From Bacilli bacterium (GTDB lineage Bacteria > Bacillota_I > Bacilli_A > RF39 > UBA660): a stretch of DNA of 6,400 nucleotides. The first letter of the stretch is position 1, and each line of letters opens with the position of its first letter. A model generated the notes under the pieces. That model did not search any database, was not told the DNA's origin, and worked only from the letters and a program-made list of their open reading frames with translations. This document shows positions 1 to 5,373 of this stretch, one piece after another. The translations under genes and the position numbers were made by a program. The DNA lies in contig JAQVDA010000043.1 in assembly GCA_028698535.1 (NCBI GenBank), positions 1-6,400 of the forward strand, read 5' to 3'.

Positions 1-276
1 CTCTTGGCTTTAATTATTATTTATCAATCAATTATTAATTTACCTGTTATCTCAAAGGTTAATTTAATATCATATGGCTTATTAGCGGGCGGTATAATCG
101 GTAACTTGATTGATCGCTTTCGATTTGGTTATGTAGTTGATTTTATTAATATGTATATTATTGGGTATAGTTTCCCTGTTTTTAATATTAGTGATATGGC
201 TATTGTATTTGGGGTTATTATCATAATTTACGATATTTTAAAGAAGGAGAAAACCAATGAAAGTAATAACCGTTGA
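1..276 (+). CDS. lspA: Signal peptidase II (lipoprotein signal peptidase), 3' part only
   Basis: This integral membrane aspartyl protease removes signal peptides from diacylglyceryl-modified prolipoproteins. Ninety-one codons are in the window, open from base 1, so roughly the first 65-70 residues of a typical ~150-residue protein lie upstream. Two family signatures are visible: G-G-I-I-G-N-L-I-D-R, with the first catalytic Asp at window codon 38 (112-114), and F-N-I-S-D, with the second catalytic Asp at codon 65 (193-195). The remainder is hydrophobic, with a last membrane segment (about codons 66-78) followed by a charged, Lys/Asn-rich cytoplasmic tail. The TTG at position 4 is not the start; it merely lies in the open frame. 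The stop TGA (274-276) overlaps the start of the next gene by 20 bp, so the two are co-transcribed and probably translationally coupled, as in the lspA-ylyB pair of Bacillus. Confidence 0.95.
   Translation, partial: LLALIIIYQSIINLPVISKVNLISYGLLAGGIIGNLIDRFRFGYVVDFINMYIIGYSFPVFNISDMAIVFGVIIIIYDILKKEKTNESNNR
244..250 (+). promoter_or_regulatory. Ribosome binding site of the rluD-like gene, inside lspA
   Basis: AAGGAGA lies 6 nt before the ATG at 257 and within the lspA coding region. It fixes the start of the overlapping pseudouridine synthase gene and suggests that the ribosomes finishing lspA help to initiate it. Confidence 0.85.
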
Positions 277-1162
277 TGAATATGATAAGGAAGAGCGTCT
301 TGATAAGTATTTAGGTAAACACTTAAATATCAGTCGCCGTAAAATTCAACAACTAATCACTAATAAATGTATTACCGTTAATAATAATTATATTAAAAGT
401 AATTATCTGGTTAAAATGGATGATATTATTACTATTAAGGGTCCCGTTACTACCGATATAGAAATTAAACCGCAAAATATCCCCTTAGATATTGTCTATG
501 AAGATGATTATTTATTAGTAGTTAATAAACCTAGTGGTATGTTGACTCATCCAGCTCCTGGTTATTACCGTGATACTTTAGTTAACGCCTTATTACATCA
601 TACTAGTAATTTATCTAATCTTAATGGGGATGTTAGACCGGGTGTTGTTCATCGTTTGGATAAAGATACTAGTGGTTTATTAATAGTGGCTAAAACTAAT
701 GATGTTCATCTTAAATTAGCGAAAGATTTACAAAAGAGAAATATAAAAAGGATTTATCAAGCCTTAGTAACGGGCGTTATTATAAATGATACTGGGACCA
801 TTGACGCTCCGATTGGCCGCGATATTAAAAACCCCACGAAAATGACCGTGACTAATCTTAATGCAAGACAGGCTGTTACTCATTTTAAAGTAATAGAAAG
901 GTATAAATCTGCTACTTTAGTGACTTGCAAATTAGATACTGGTCGCACCCATCAAATTAGAGTTCATTTTAATTATATTGGGCATCCTATTATTAATGAT
1001 CCGGTTTATGGGTCAAAACCATTAATTGACCAAAGTGGTCAGATGTTATGCGCTAAAGAAATTGGTTTTACTCATCCCATTACTAAGCAATATTTAGAGT
1101 TTACTATTTCCTTACCGGAAAAAATAGAACAGACAATAAGTAAGTATCAAGCTGAATTATGA
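257..1162 (+). CDS. rluD: RluA/RluD-family 23S rRNA pseudouridine synthase
   Basis: The 301-residue protein has the usual family length. An S4 RNA-binding domain covers about residues 12-60 (E-R-L-D-K-Y-L then S-R-R-K-I-Q-Q-L-I). The pseudouridine synthase domain follows, from about residue 75 to 290. Family motifs seen are V-V-N-K-P-S-G-M (88-95), H-R-L-D-K-D-T-S-G-L-L (132-142) with the catalytic Asp at 135, and G-R-T-H-Q-I-R-V-H (229-237). Members convert uridines of structured RNA to pseudouridine; RluD itself acts on helix 69 of 23S rRNA. The exact target site here is inferred, since RluA, RluC and RluD paralogues share these motifs, but the S4 domain and position after lspA match Bacillus YlyB. 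The ATG at 257 is supported by AAGGAGA at 244-250 inside the end of lspA. Start choice is secure. Confidence 0.93.
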   Translation: MKVITVDEYDKEERLDKYLGKHLNISRRKIQQLITNKCITVNNNYIKSNYLVKMDDIITIKGPVTTDIEIKPQNIPLDIVYEDDYLLVVNKPSGMLTHPAPGYYRDTLVNALLHHTSNLSNLNGDVRPGVVHRLDKDTSGLLIVAKTNDVHLKLAKDLQKRNIKRIYQALVTGVIINDTGTIDAPIGRDIKNPTKMTVTNLNARQAVTHFKVIERYKSATLVTCKLDTGRTHQIRVHFNYIGHPIINDPVYGSKPLIDQSGQMLCAKEIGFTHPITKQYLEFTISLPEKIEQTISKYQAEL

Positions 1163-1168
1163 TATAAT
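1160..1168 (+). promoter_or_regulatory. Possible extended -10 promoter for the rhomboid/radical SAM pair
   Basis: TGATATAAT combines a TG-n extension with a perfect TATAAT box. It begins on the TGA stop of the rluD-like gene and sits 38 bp before the rhomboid start. No recognisable -35 lies at 16-18 bp upstream. In DNA this AT-rich the match may be chance, but the 44-bp gap (1163-1206) has no terminator hairpin, so the downstream pair could also be read from the lspA-rluD transcript. Confidence 0.35.
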
Positions 1169-1206
1169 AAATAATGATAACAAAAAAAGGTTAAGAGGGT
1201 GGTTTA

Positions 1207-2358
1207 ATGACACAATTAAGTGTTGATAATAAAAATGAAATTGTGATGAAGTTATTACATTATTTCATTACCATTGAGGGGTATAACCCTATTATTTTAC
1301 ATGGAGCCGAAAATGAAATATGGTTAGAAAATGTTGATAGCTCATATAAGATTGTCCGGATTGTTACTAATCATATCCACAATAATGAGCAATTTGATTT
1401 TGATATATTTAAGACTAAAAAAATAACTAGTATGATTAAAAGAAAGATGTTGTTATGGAAAATGAAAGTCTTAAGTATTTTTATTGATTTAGGTGATAAT
1501 GTTGAATTAGAATCAGATCGCATTATTGATTGTGTTCATATCAATTCTGAGGCTGATTTAAAAAAATATGATTTTATTGTGGCCGAATTCCCCTTAATGA
1601 AGACTAAACTTAAATATAATGAAAAAGGTGTTGCCTTATTTTCGAAAATAACCGCCGAAATAAACAAGAAAAATCAAGAAGATAGTAAAAAAAATAATGA
1701 TATCTTTAAACCAAAACCAATCATTGTCACTTATTTAATTATTGCGATTAATATCATTATGTATCTGTTAATGGAAACTATCGGCAAGGGCAGTAATGAT
1801 CCCCTTACCTTATTACGCTTTGGAGCTTTACTTGCGCCATTAGTAAGAGGTGGACAATACTTACGCCTTATTACAAGTGCCTTTCTCCATGTTGGTTTAA
1901 TTCATTTATTTTTTAATAATTACATTTTATATATCATTGGTTCTCAAATAGAAACCTTTTTTGGTAAATCTAAATTCTTACTTATTTATTTATTCAGTGG
2001 TATTACTGGTGCCTTAATGTCTATGTTATTTACTAATGCTATTAGTGCGGGGGCAAGTGGCGCTATCTTTGGTTTACTAGGATCGCTTTTATATTTTGGT
2101 TATCATTACCGTGTTTATCTAGGTAACACTATGCAGACACAAATAGTCCCTTTAATTATTATTAATCTATTCTTAGGTTTTATTATTCCCGGGATTGATA
2201 ATGCCGCTCATATTGGTGGCTTAATTGGTGGTATATCAATGGCTTCAGCCCTTGGGGTTAAATATAAAAGTAGTTTTACCGAAAGGCTTAATGGTATTAT
2301 TATTTGTGTTGGTATTTTTGTTTTCTTATTATATATGGCTTTTATTTATACCATATAG
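1207..2358 (+). CDS. Rhomboid family intramembrane serine protease, GluP-like
   Basis: This 383-residue protein has a soluble N-terminal region (about 1-165) followed by a seven-helix rhomboid domain. Predicted membrane segments are near 171-192, 219-245, 256-277, 283-302, 313-329, 332-351 and 360-383. The catalytic set is complete: nucleophile Ser284 in G-A-S-G-A-I-F-G, base His335 in A-A-H-I-G-G-L, and oxyanion residues His233 and Asn237 in H-L-F-F-N. Rhomboids cleave membrane proteins inside the lipid bilayer. The large cytosolic N-terminal region resembles the layout of Bacillus GluP (YqgP), which works with FtsH on membrane protein quality control, but the C-terminal TPR part of that protein is absent and the chain stops right after the seventh helix. 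The ATG at 1207 is preceded by an AGAGGGTGG-type ribosome binding site (1194-1202). The gene is only 19 nt from the next one, so an operon is likely. The substrate is unknown. Confidence 0.92.
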   Translation: MTQLSVDNKNEIVMKLLHYFITIEGYNPIILHGAENEIWLENVDSSYKIVRIVTNHIHNNEQFDFDIFKTKKITSMIKRKMLLWKMKVLSIFIDLGDNVELESDRIIDCVHINSEADLKKYDFIVAEFPLMKTKLKYNEKGVALFSKITAEINKKNQEDSKKNNDIFKPKPIIVTYLIIAINIIMYLLMETIGKGSNDPLTLLRFGALLAPLVRGGQYLRLITSAFLHVGLIHLFFNNYILYIIGSQIETFFGKSKFLLIYLFSGITGALMSMLFTNAISAGASGAIFGLLGSLLYFGYHYRVYLGNTMQTQIVPLIIINLFLGFIIPGIDNAAHIGGLIGGISMASALGVKYKSSFTERLNGIIICVGIFVFLLYMAFIYTI

Positions 2359-2377
2359 TTATTTTTAGGGGGTTATT

Positions 2378-4330
2378 ATGTTAAAGGAAGTAAAAATTGA
2401 ATTAACTAATTTGTGTCATCGTTTTTGTCAGCATTGTTCTAATAATGCAACTAAATATTTAGATAACTGTATTGAGTTACCTTATGAAAAAATAGTGAAA
2501 ATTATAAAAGAAATTGCGGATATGAAAGCGCAGAGTATTGTTTTAACCGGGGGTGAACCCACTCTTTATAATAATCTTAAAAGAGTGGTTGAACATATAA
2601 AAACTAACTATGACTTAAAGGTAAAACTATATACGATGTGTTATCGTACGGATGAAAATATAAAACTATTAACGGAATTATCCGCGTTAGGGCTTGATGA
2701 AATAATATATTCAACGGCGATTAATTTAAGCCAAAGTGATGATATATCTTCTTATAACTTATCAGAATATATTTATCAACTATCTAGAGCGATTAACTCA
2801 AAACTTAGTTTTCACCACGTCATAACCACTGATACCATTAGTAATCTAAAAGAAACATGCCAGTTAATGCATGAAAACACTTATTCTAAAAATAGAGGTT
2901 CAATGAGTCTATTAAGGTATATTCCTCACGGCCGGGGCACTTTAGAATTAGATTTATCAAAAGAAGAGCTAATCAATCTAAGAAACGATATTAAAAAACT
3001 AAGCGCCCAATACCCTGATTTTATTCGTCAGGGATCACCTTTTAATATACTAGGAATAAATCATTCACCCTGTATTGCGGGTGATGAAGTGATGATTATC
3101 GGTTATGATGGGCGGGTTTACCCTTGTGATGCGATGAAATACATTGATTTAGCGGGCTTTGGTGGTAATATATATAATACTAGTCTTAAAGATATATATG
3201 CCTCATTTTATTTTCAAAAAGTTAGAAATTTAAGGTTATCTCACCATGCGGAATGTTTAAATTGTGATAATTTTAGTATTTGTCGCAGTGGTTGTTTAGG
3301 CCAAAAAATTGTTAGATCATTTAGTCCGGGTAAGGTTAGAACTTTCAAAGAATACCAAGTGGCCGCCAGACGAACCATGGTTGATTTTCCTTCCCTTATT
3401 CATATGCGCCGTAATGGTCGCGAAGGCCTTTATGGTGAAACGGGTGAATTTGTTGATGCGTTAAAGAAAATGGAACACCATAAGATTAATAATTTAATTA
3501 CTGATTATATTGAAGCGGTTAACTATATTATGACTACTGAACATGAAAAAGTCAGGTTAAAGTGTATTGAAGCGATTAAAAATATTGATTTTGAGGGAAA
3601 TGAAAATCATGACCAAATTGTTTTTGATGTTATAAATAAAACTATTATTAGTGCCTATGGCAATGAGGGCCCTTATTATGTTAATTTAATTATTGATAGA
3701 ATAAATAATCAACAAACCAAACGGATTAAAGCGTTAAAGGAAATTTTTGCTGATGAAATAGGTGATGCGTGTTGGTATTTAGCGGCTTCTTTATCAGCTT
3801 CTTATAACATCACTTTAAATGAAGTGGGTGAGTACTTAATTACTAATAGAACTTTAACGACTCCGAAGACTATTACTACTGATATATTAGAATATTGTCA
3901 ATTACTAAAAGATCCTAACTGTTTATATCGCGAAAAAGAAACAGTTGACTGGCCTTTAACCATCCTTGATGATTTAGGAACCGAAAAATACGGCCATTTA
4001 GACTTCCTTACTGATGATTGGGAGATAATTCCCGCTCTTGTTAGTAACTTTTTAGGAACACCATCAAGAGAAACAGTTATCGCTAAAACAGGTGAATTAT
4101 TATTAGTTCTCAGTGCCGCTTGCCATCAACTTGTTGGTGGTTCCATTATTGATGTTATTAACCAAAACATTACCAAATTAAAAAAAGCCCGCTTTCCAGT
4201 CGGGTTTGACTCTTCTGTCGCGCGTCATCGCGTTAGTAGTGAACAAGAATATGTTAATAGAGAACCAGAAAAAGTTACCCATCATAATGAAGAATTAATA
4301 TACGGTAAGACGAGGAAATACTATTTATAA
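2378..4330 (+). CDS. Radical SAM/SPASM enzyme fused to a MazG-like NTP pyrophosphohydrolase module
   Basis: The product has 650 residues in one uninterrupted frame. Residues 1-225 form a radical SAM core: cluster motif C13-x3-C17-x2-C20, T-G-G-E-P (57-61), and R-Y-I-P-H-G-R-G (180-187), as in many SPASM enzymes. Residues 232-306 form a SPASM-type auxiliary Fe-S domain: C232-x12-G245-x4-C250, then C293-x2-C296-x5-C302-x3-C306; the usual last Cys is missing. From residue 322 the sequence changes to an all-alpha MazG-like fold: F-K-E-Y-Q-x-A-A-R-R-T (323-333), metal-binding E354-x2-E357 in G-L-Y-G-E-T-G-E, then E460-x2-D463 in E-I-G-D-A-C-W-Y-L, and a family-typical end N-I-T-K-L-K-K-A-R-F-P-V-G-F (597-610). 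MazG-like enzymes hydrolyse (d)NTPs to NMP and pyrophosphate. The acidic halves are about 100 residues apart instead of a few tens, and 567-597 looks like a second, degenerate copy of 457-488. Start ATG 2378 has AGGGGG at 2367-2372. The reaction and substrate are unknown; the domain calls are firm, the biology is not. Confidence 0.85.
   Translation: MLKEVKIELTNLCHRFCQHCSNNATKYLDNCIELPYEKIVKIIKEIADMKAQSIVLTGGEPTLYNNLKRVVEHIKTNYDLKVKLYTMCYRTDENIKLLTELSALGLDEIIYSTAINLSQSDDISSYNLSEYIYQLSRAINSKLSFHHVITTDTISNLKETCQLMHENTYSKNRGSMSLLRYIPHGRGTLELDLSKEELINLRNDIKKLSAQYPDFIRQGSPFNILGINHSPCIAGDEVMIIGYDGRVYPCDAMKYIDLAGFGGNIYNTSLKDIYASFYFQKVRNLRLSHHAECLNCDNFSICRSGCLGQKIVRSFSPGKVRTFKEYQVAARRTMVDFPSLIHMRRNGREGLYGETGEFVDALKKMEHHKINNLITDYIEAVNYIMTTEHEKVRLKCIEAIKNIDFEGNENHDQIVFDVINKTIISAYGNEGPYYVNLIIDRINNQQTKRIKALKEIFADEIGDACWYLAASLSASYNITLNEVGEYLITNRTLTTPKTITTDILEYCQLLKDPNCLYREKETVDWPLTILDDLGTEKYGHLDFLTDDWEIIPALVSNFLGTPSRETVIAKTGELLLVLSAACHQLVGGSIIDVINQNITKLKKARFPVGFDSSVARHRVSSEQEYVNREPEKVTHHNEELIYGKTRKYYL
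3341..4225 (+). other. MazG-like region of the radical SAM fusion, with split motif and repeated half
   Basis: This marks residues 322-616 of the fusion protein. Module A is residues 322-365, with the E354/E357 pair. A helix-rich insert of about 90 residues (366-455) follows. Module B is residues 456-488, with E460/D463. A second stretch of about 75 residues with no recognised motif leads to module B' (566-612), which aligns with module B without gaps over about 30 residues: E-I-G-D-A-C-W-Y-L-A-A against K-T-G-E-L-L-L-V-L-S-A. In B' the first acidic ligand is Lys570 and the second is Glu573, so B' probably cannot complete a metal site. B' carries the normal C-terminal tail of the family. It may be a single domain with two inserts or a 1.5-fold duplication. 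Confidence 0.7.
4178..4204 (-). terminator. Candidate lexA terminator lying inside the radical SAM gene
   Basis: Read on the - strand, CCCG, a bulged A, CT, loop GGAA, AG and CGGG form a short GC-rich hairpin with a GNRA-type loop. It is followed by C and seven T residues, then AATTT. It lies about 120 nt beyond the lexA stop, which has no closer hairpin. The caution is that these bases also encode the family motif K-L-K-K-A-R-F-P-V-G-F on the other strand, so the structure may be partly fortuitous. Confidence 0.42.
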
Positions 4331-4942
4331 TTTTCGGTATAAACCAATCGCTTTTCCTAAGATAGTGACCTCTTTTAAAATAAGGGGCTCAAAAGTATTG
4401 TTCTCCGGTTGTAAACGAAAATAATCTTTTTCTTTATAAAAGGTTTTTAAGGTGACCGTATTTTCATCGGTCATAGCTACTACTATCTCACCATTATTAG
4501 CAACCTTTTGTTTTTGAACAATGACAACATCACCATCATATATACCCACATTAATCATACTATCGCCTTCTACTAATAAGGTGAAAATTTCCGCTTTAAG
4601 AGGAATTAAGTTTACTGGTAAACTAAAAAATTCGCTTGGATTTTCAATAGCTTCAATTGGGCTTCCGGCAGTCACGGTTCCAAGTAGTGGAACTAAAACA
4701 ACATCATTATCTTTGTTTATAAATTCATTTTCTACTAATAATTCAATTGCTCTGTTTTTAGTTTCATTTCTCCGCAAATAACCCTTAGCTTCCAAATTCG
4801 CTAAATGGGTATGGATGGTAGCCGGTGATGACAAACCCATAGCCTTACCAATTTCCCTAATTGTTGGGGGATACCCTTTTTTAACAATCGCCTTTTTAAT
4901 AAACTGTAATACTTCTTTTTGCCTGTTAGTAAGTAGTTCCAT
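4325..4942 (-). CDS. lexA: LexA, SOS response repressor
   Basis: The 205-residue protein has the same length as Bacillus LexA. The N-terminal winged helix-turn-helix covers about residues 1-65, with recognition region T-I-R-E-I-G-K-A-M-G-L-S-S-P-A-T-I-H-T-H-L (27-47). The C-terminal S24-type domain holds the self-cleavage site Ala92-Gly93 (V-T-A-G-S-P), nucleophile Ser128 (G-D-S-M) and general base Lys166 (T-L-K-T). LexA represses DNA damage genes; RecA filaments on single-stranded DNA trigger its autocleavage. The ATG (4940-4942) sits 5 nt after AAAAGGAGG (4948-4956), so the start is secure. Two LexA boxes lie upstream, so the gene is autoregulated and shares its control region with the divergent micropeptide gene. 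Its stop overlaps the radical SAM gene tail-to-tail by 6 bp. Confidence 0.98.
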   Translation of the reverse strand: MELLTNRQKEVLQFIKKAIVKKGYPPTIREIGKAMGLSSPATIHTHLANLEAKGYLRRNETKNRAIELLVENEFINKDNDVVLVPLLGTVTAGSPIEAIENPSEFFSLPVNLIPLKAEIFTLLVEGDSMINVGIYDGDVVIVQKQKVANNGEIVVAMTDENTVTLKTFYKEKDYFRLQPENNTFEPLILKEVTILGKAIGLYRKL

Positions 4943-4970
4943 TAGAACCTCCTTTTAGCACTCTAAAGTC

Positions 4971-4999
4971 AACATAACATATAAAGTGTCAATTGTCAA
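4971..4999 (-). promoter_or_regulatory. lexA promoter
   Basis: On the - strand a perfect -35 TTGACA (4994-4999) is followed by a 17-bp spacer and a -10 TATGTT (4971-4976, four of six matches). The -35 overlaps the edge of the nearer LexA box by three bases, so LexA binding would block polymerase. The predicted start is near 4963-4965, giving a short leader of about 20 nt before the lexA ATG. Confidence 0.7.
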
Positions 5000-5010
5000 A
5001 CATTTGTTCG
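4997..5010 (-). promoter_or_regulatory. LexA operator 1 (SOS box) at the lexA promoter
   Basis: On the - strand it reads CGAACAAATGTTTG, matching the Bacillota SOS box CGAAC-N4-GTTYG. It overlaps the lexA -35 element and is centred 28 bp from the second box. It would mediate autorepression of lexA. Confidence 0.92.
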
Positions 5011-5018
5011 TAAAATCA

Positions 5019-5047
5019 TTGACGCGAACATATGTTTGTAGTAAGAT
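5019..5047 (+). promoter_or_regulatory. SOS promoter of the 48-residue membrane protein
   Basis: The -35 is TTGACG (5019-5024, five of six matches) and the -10 is TAAGAT (5042-5047, five of six). The spacer is the optimal 17 bp (5025-5041). The LexA box occupies 14 of those 17 spacer bases, so repression should be direct and tight. The predicted start is near 5053-5055, leaving a leader of about 17 nt that is mostly ribosome binding site. Confidence 0.85.
5025..5038 (+). promoter_or_regulatory. LexA operator 2 (SOS box) between -35 and -10 of the micropeptide gene
   Basis: CGAACATATGTTTG matches the Bacillota SOS consensus at every defined position and is nearly palindromic (GAACATATGTTT core). 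Its placement between the promoter elements of the rightward gene makes that gene a predicted member of the SOS regulon. Confidence 0.95.
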
Positions 5048-5070
5048 AAGGGCAAGTTAGGAGGGAAATA

Positions 5071-5217
5071 ATGGCTTTAATCTTTAGGTATAGGAGTTTT
5101 ATTTTATTTTATCTTATTGTCGCGAGTCTTACTTATGCATTAATATTGAGGGTTGAAAAATTAGAGGAAAATTATGATTATATAAAAAAAGATGCCTTAG
5201 TGATAAATTTATGGTAG
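5071..5217 (+). CDS. SOS-controlled 48-residue single-pass membrane protein, candidate division inhibitor
   Basis: The start ATG lies 5 nt after AGGAGGG (5059-5065) and just downstream of a LexA-controlled promoter; the stop is TAG 5215-5217. The product starts M-A-L-I-F-R-Y-R, has one membrane helix at about residues 9-26, then a charged tail (R-V-E-K-L-E-E-N-Y-D-Y-I-K-K-D) and a hydrophobic end A-L-V-I-N-L-W. Arginines at 6 and 8 predict N-inside, C-outside topology. Divergent from lexA and upstream of tkt is where Bacillus YneA (about 100 residues, TM plus LysM) and Staphylococcus SosA (77 residues) are encoded; both are SOS-induced, membrane-anchored inhibitors of cell division. Here there is no LysM domain and the external tail is only about 22 residues. 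Being a gene is well supported by promoter, operator and RBS; the division role is inferred from position, topology and regulation, not from sequence identity. Confidence 0.82.
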   Translation: MALIFRYRSFILFYLIVASLTYALILRVEKLEENYDYIKKDALVINLW

Positions 5218-5280
5218 GAATTGACTTTGTTAATTAAAGAATGTTCCTGTTTTCAATTACTTAATAAAATTATATTAATT

Positions 5281-5310
5281 ATACCGTAACGATTTTTAAC
5301 GGTATTTTTT
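5281..5310 (+). terminator. Rho-independent terminator after the SOS micropeptide gene
   Basis: ATACCGT (5281-5287) and ACGGTAT (5299-5305) form a 7-bp stem with an 11-nt loop, followed by a T-rich run (5305-5310, continuing as ATTTTAATTTT). It ends the short SOS transcript about 65 nt after the stop codon and isolates it from tkt. The stretch between stop and hairpin (5218-5280) contains nothing else I can support. Confidence 0.75.
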
Positions 5311-5326
5311 ATTTTAATTTTGCTTT

Positions 5327-5350
5327 TATATGTTATAATATTAACATATA
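5327..5350. repeat. Inverted repeat across the tkt -10 region, possible operator
   Basis: TATATGTTA (5327-5335) and TAACATATA (5342-5350) are perfect 9-bp inverted arms around a 6-bp centre. The repeat covers the whole extended -10 box and reaches the predicted transcription start, a position where a bound repressor would block transcription. It does not match the LexA box. The arms are AT-rich, so chance cannot be excluded. Confidence 0.45.
5331..5339 (+). promoter_or_regulatory. Extended -10 promoter of the transketolase gene
   Basis: TGTTATAAT has the TG-n extension and a perfect TATAAT (5334-5339). No good -35 is seen 16-18 bp upstream, where the terminator T-run lies; extended -10 promoters can do without one. 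The predicted start near 5345-5347 gives a leader of about 28 nt. Confidence 0.65.
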
Positions 5351-5373
5351 TGTAGAATATTGAGGGTGATGAA

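Noticed and set aside
4..276. TTG at position 4 as the start of a 90-residue protein
   Set aside because: The frame is already open at base 1 and the sequence is the C-terminal part of LspA; the true start is upstream of the window.
2378..4330. The radical SAM-MazG protein as a viperin-like or island-borne defence gene
   Set aside because: Viperins lack a SPASM domain, and the neighbours are housekeeping and SOS genes with no mobile element, so there is no positive evidence for a defence role.
4300..4345. A bidirectional terminator at the radical SAM/lexA junction
   Set aside because: No inverted repeat followed by a T-run could be found in either direction here; the sequence is coding on both strands up to the stops.
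4521..4781. An 86-codon open frame on the + strand inside lexA
   Set aside because: It is wholly antisense to the unmistakable lexA gene, has no RBS, and its product is Ser/Thr-rich without any domain, as expected of a shadow frame.
4987..4992. A second TTGACA on the - strand just downstream of the first, as an alternative lexA -35
   Set aside because: At 17 bp spacing its -10 would be ACTTTA, a poor match, whereas the first TTGACA gives TATGTT and overlaps the LexA box.
5215..5289. The micropeptide frame stays open after its TAG for 24 more codons, to a TAA at 5287
   Set aside because: The extension has no LysM or other YneA-like motif, the stop is ordinary TAG, and a short open run in AT-rich DNA can be chance. 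The TTG at 5221 in this stretch also lacks a good RBS. Resequencing or comparison of relatives would settle whether the TAG is real.
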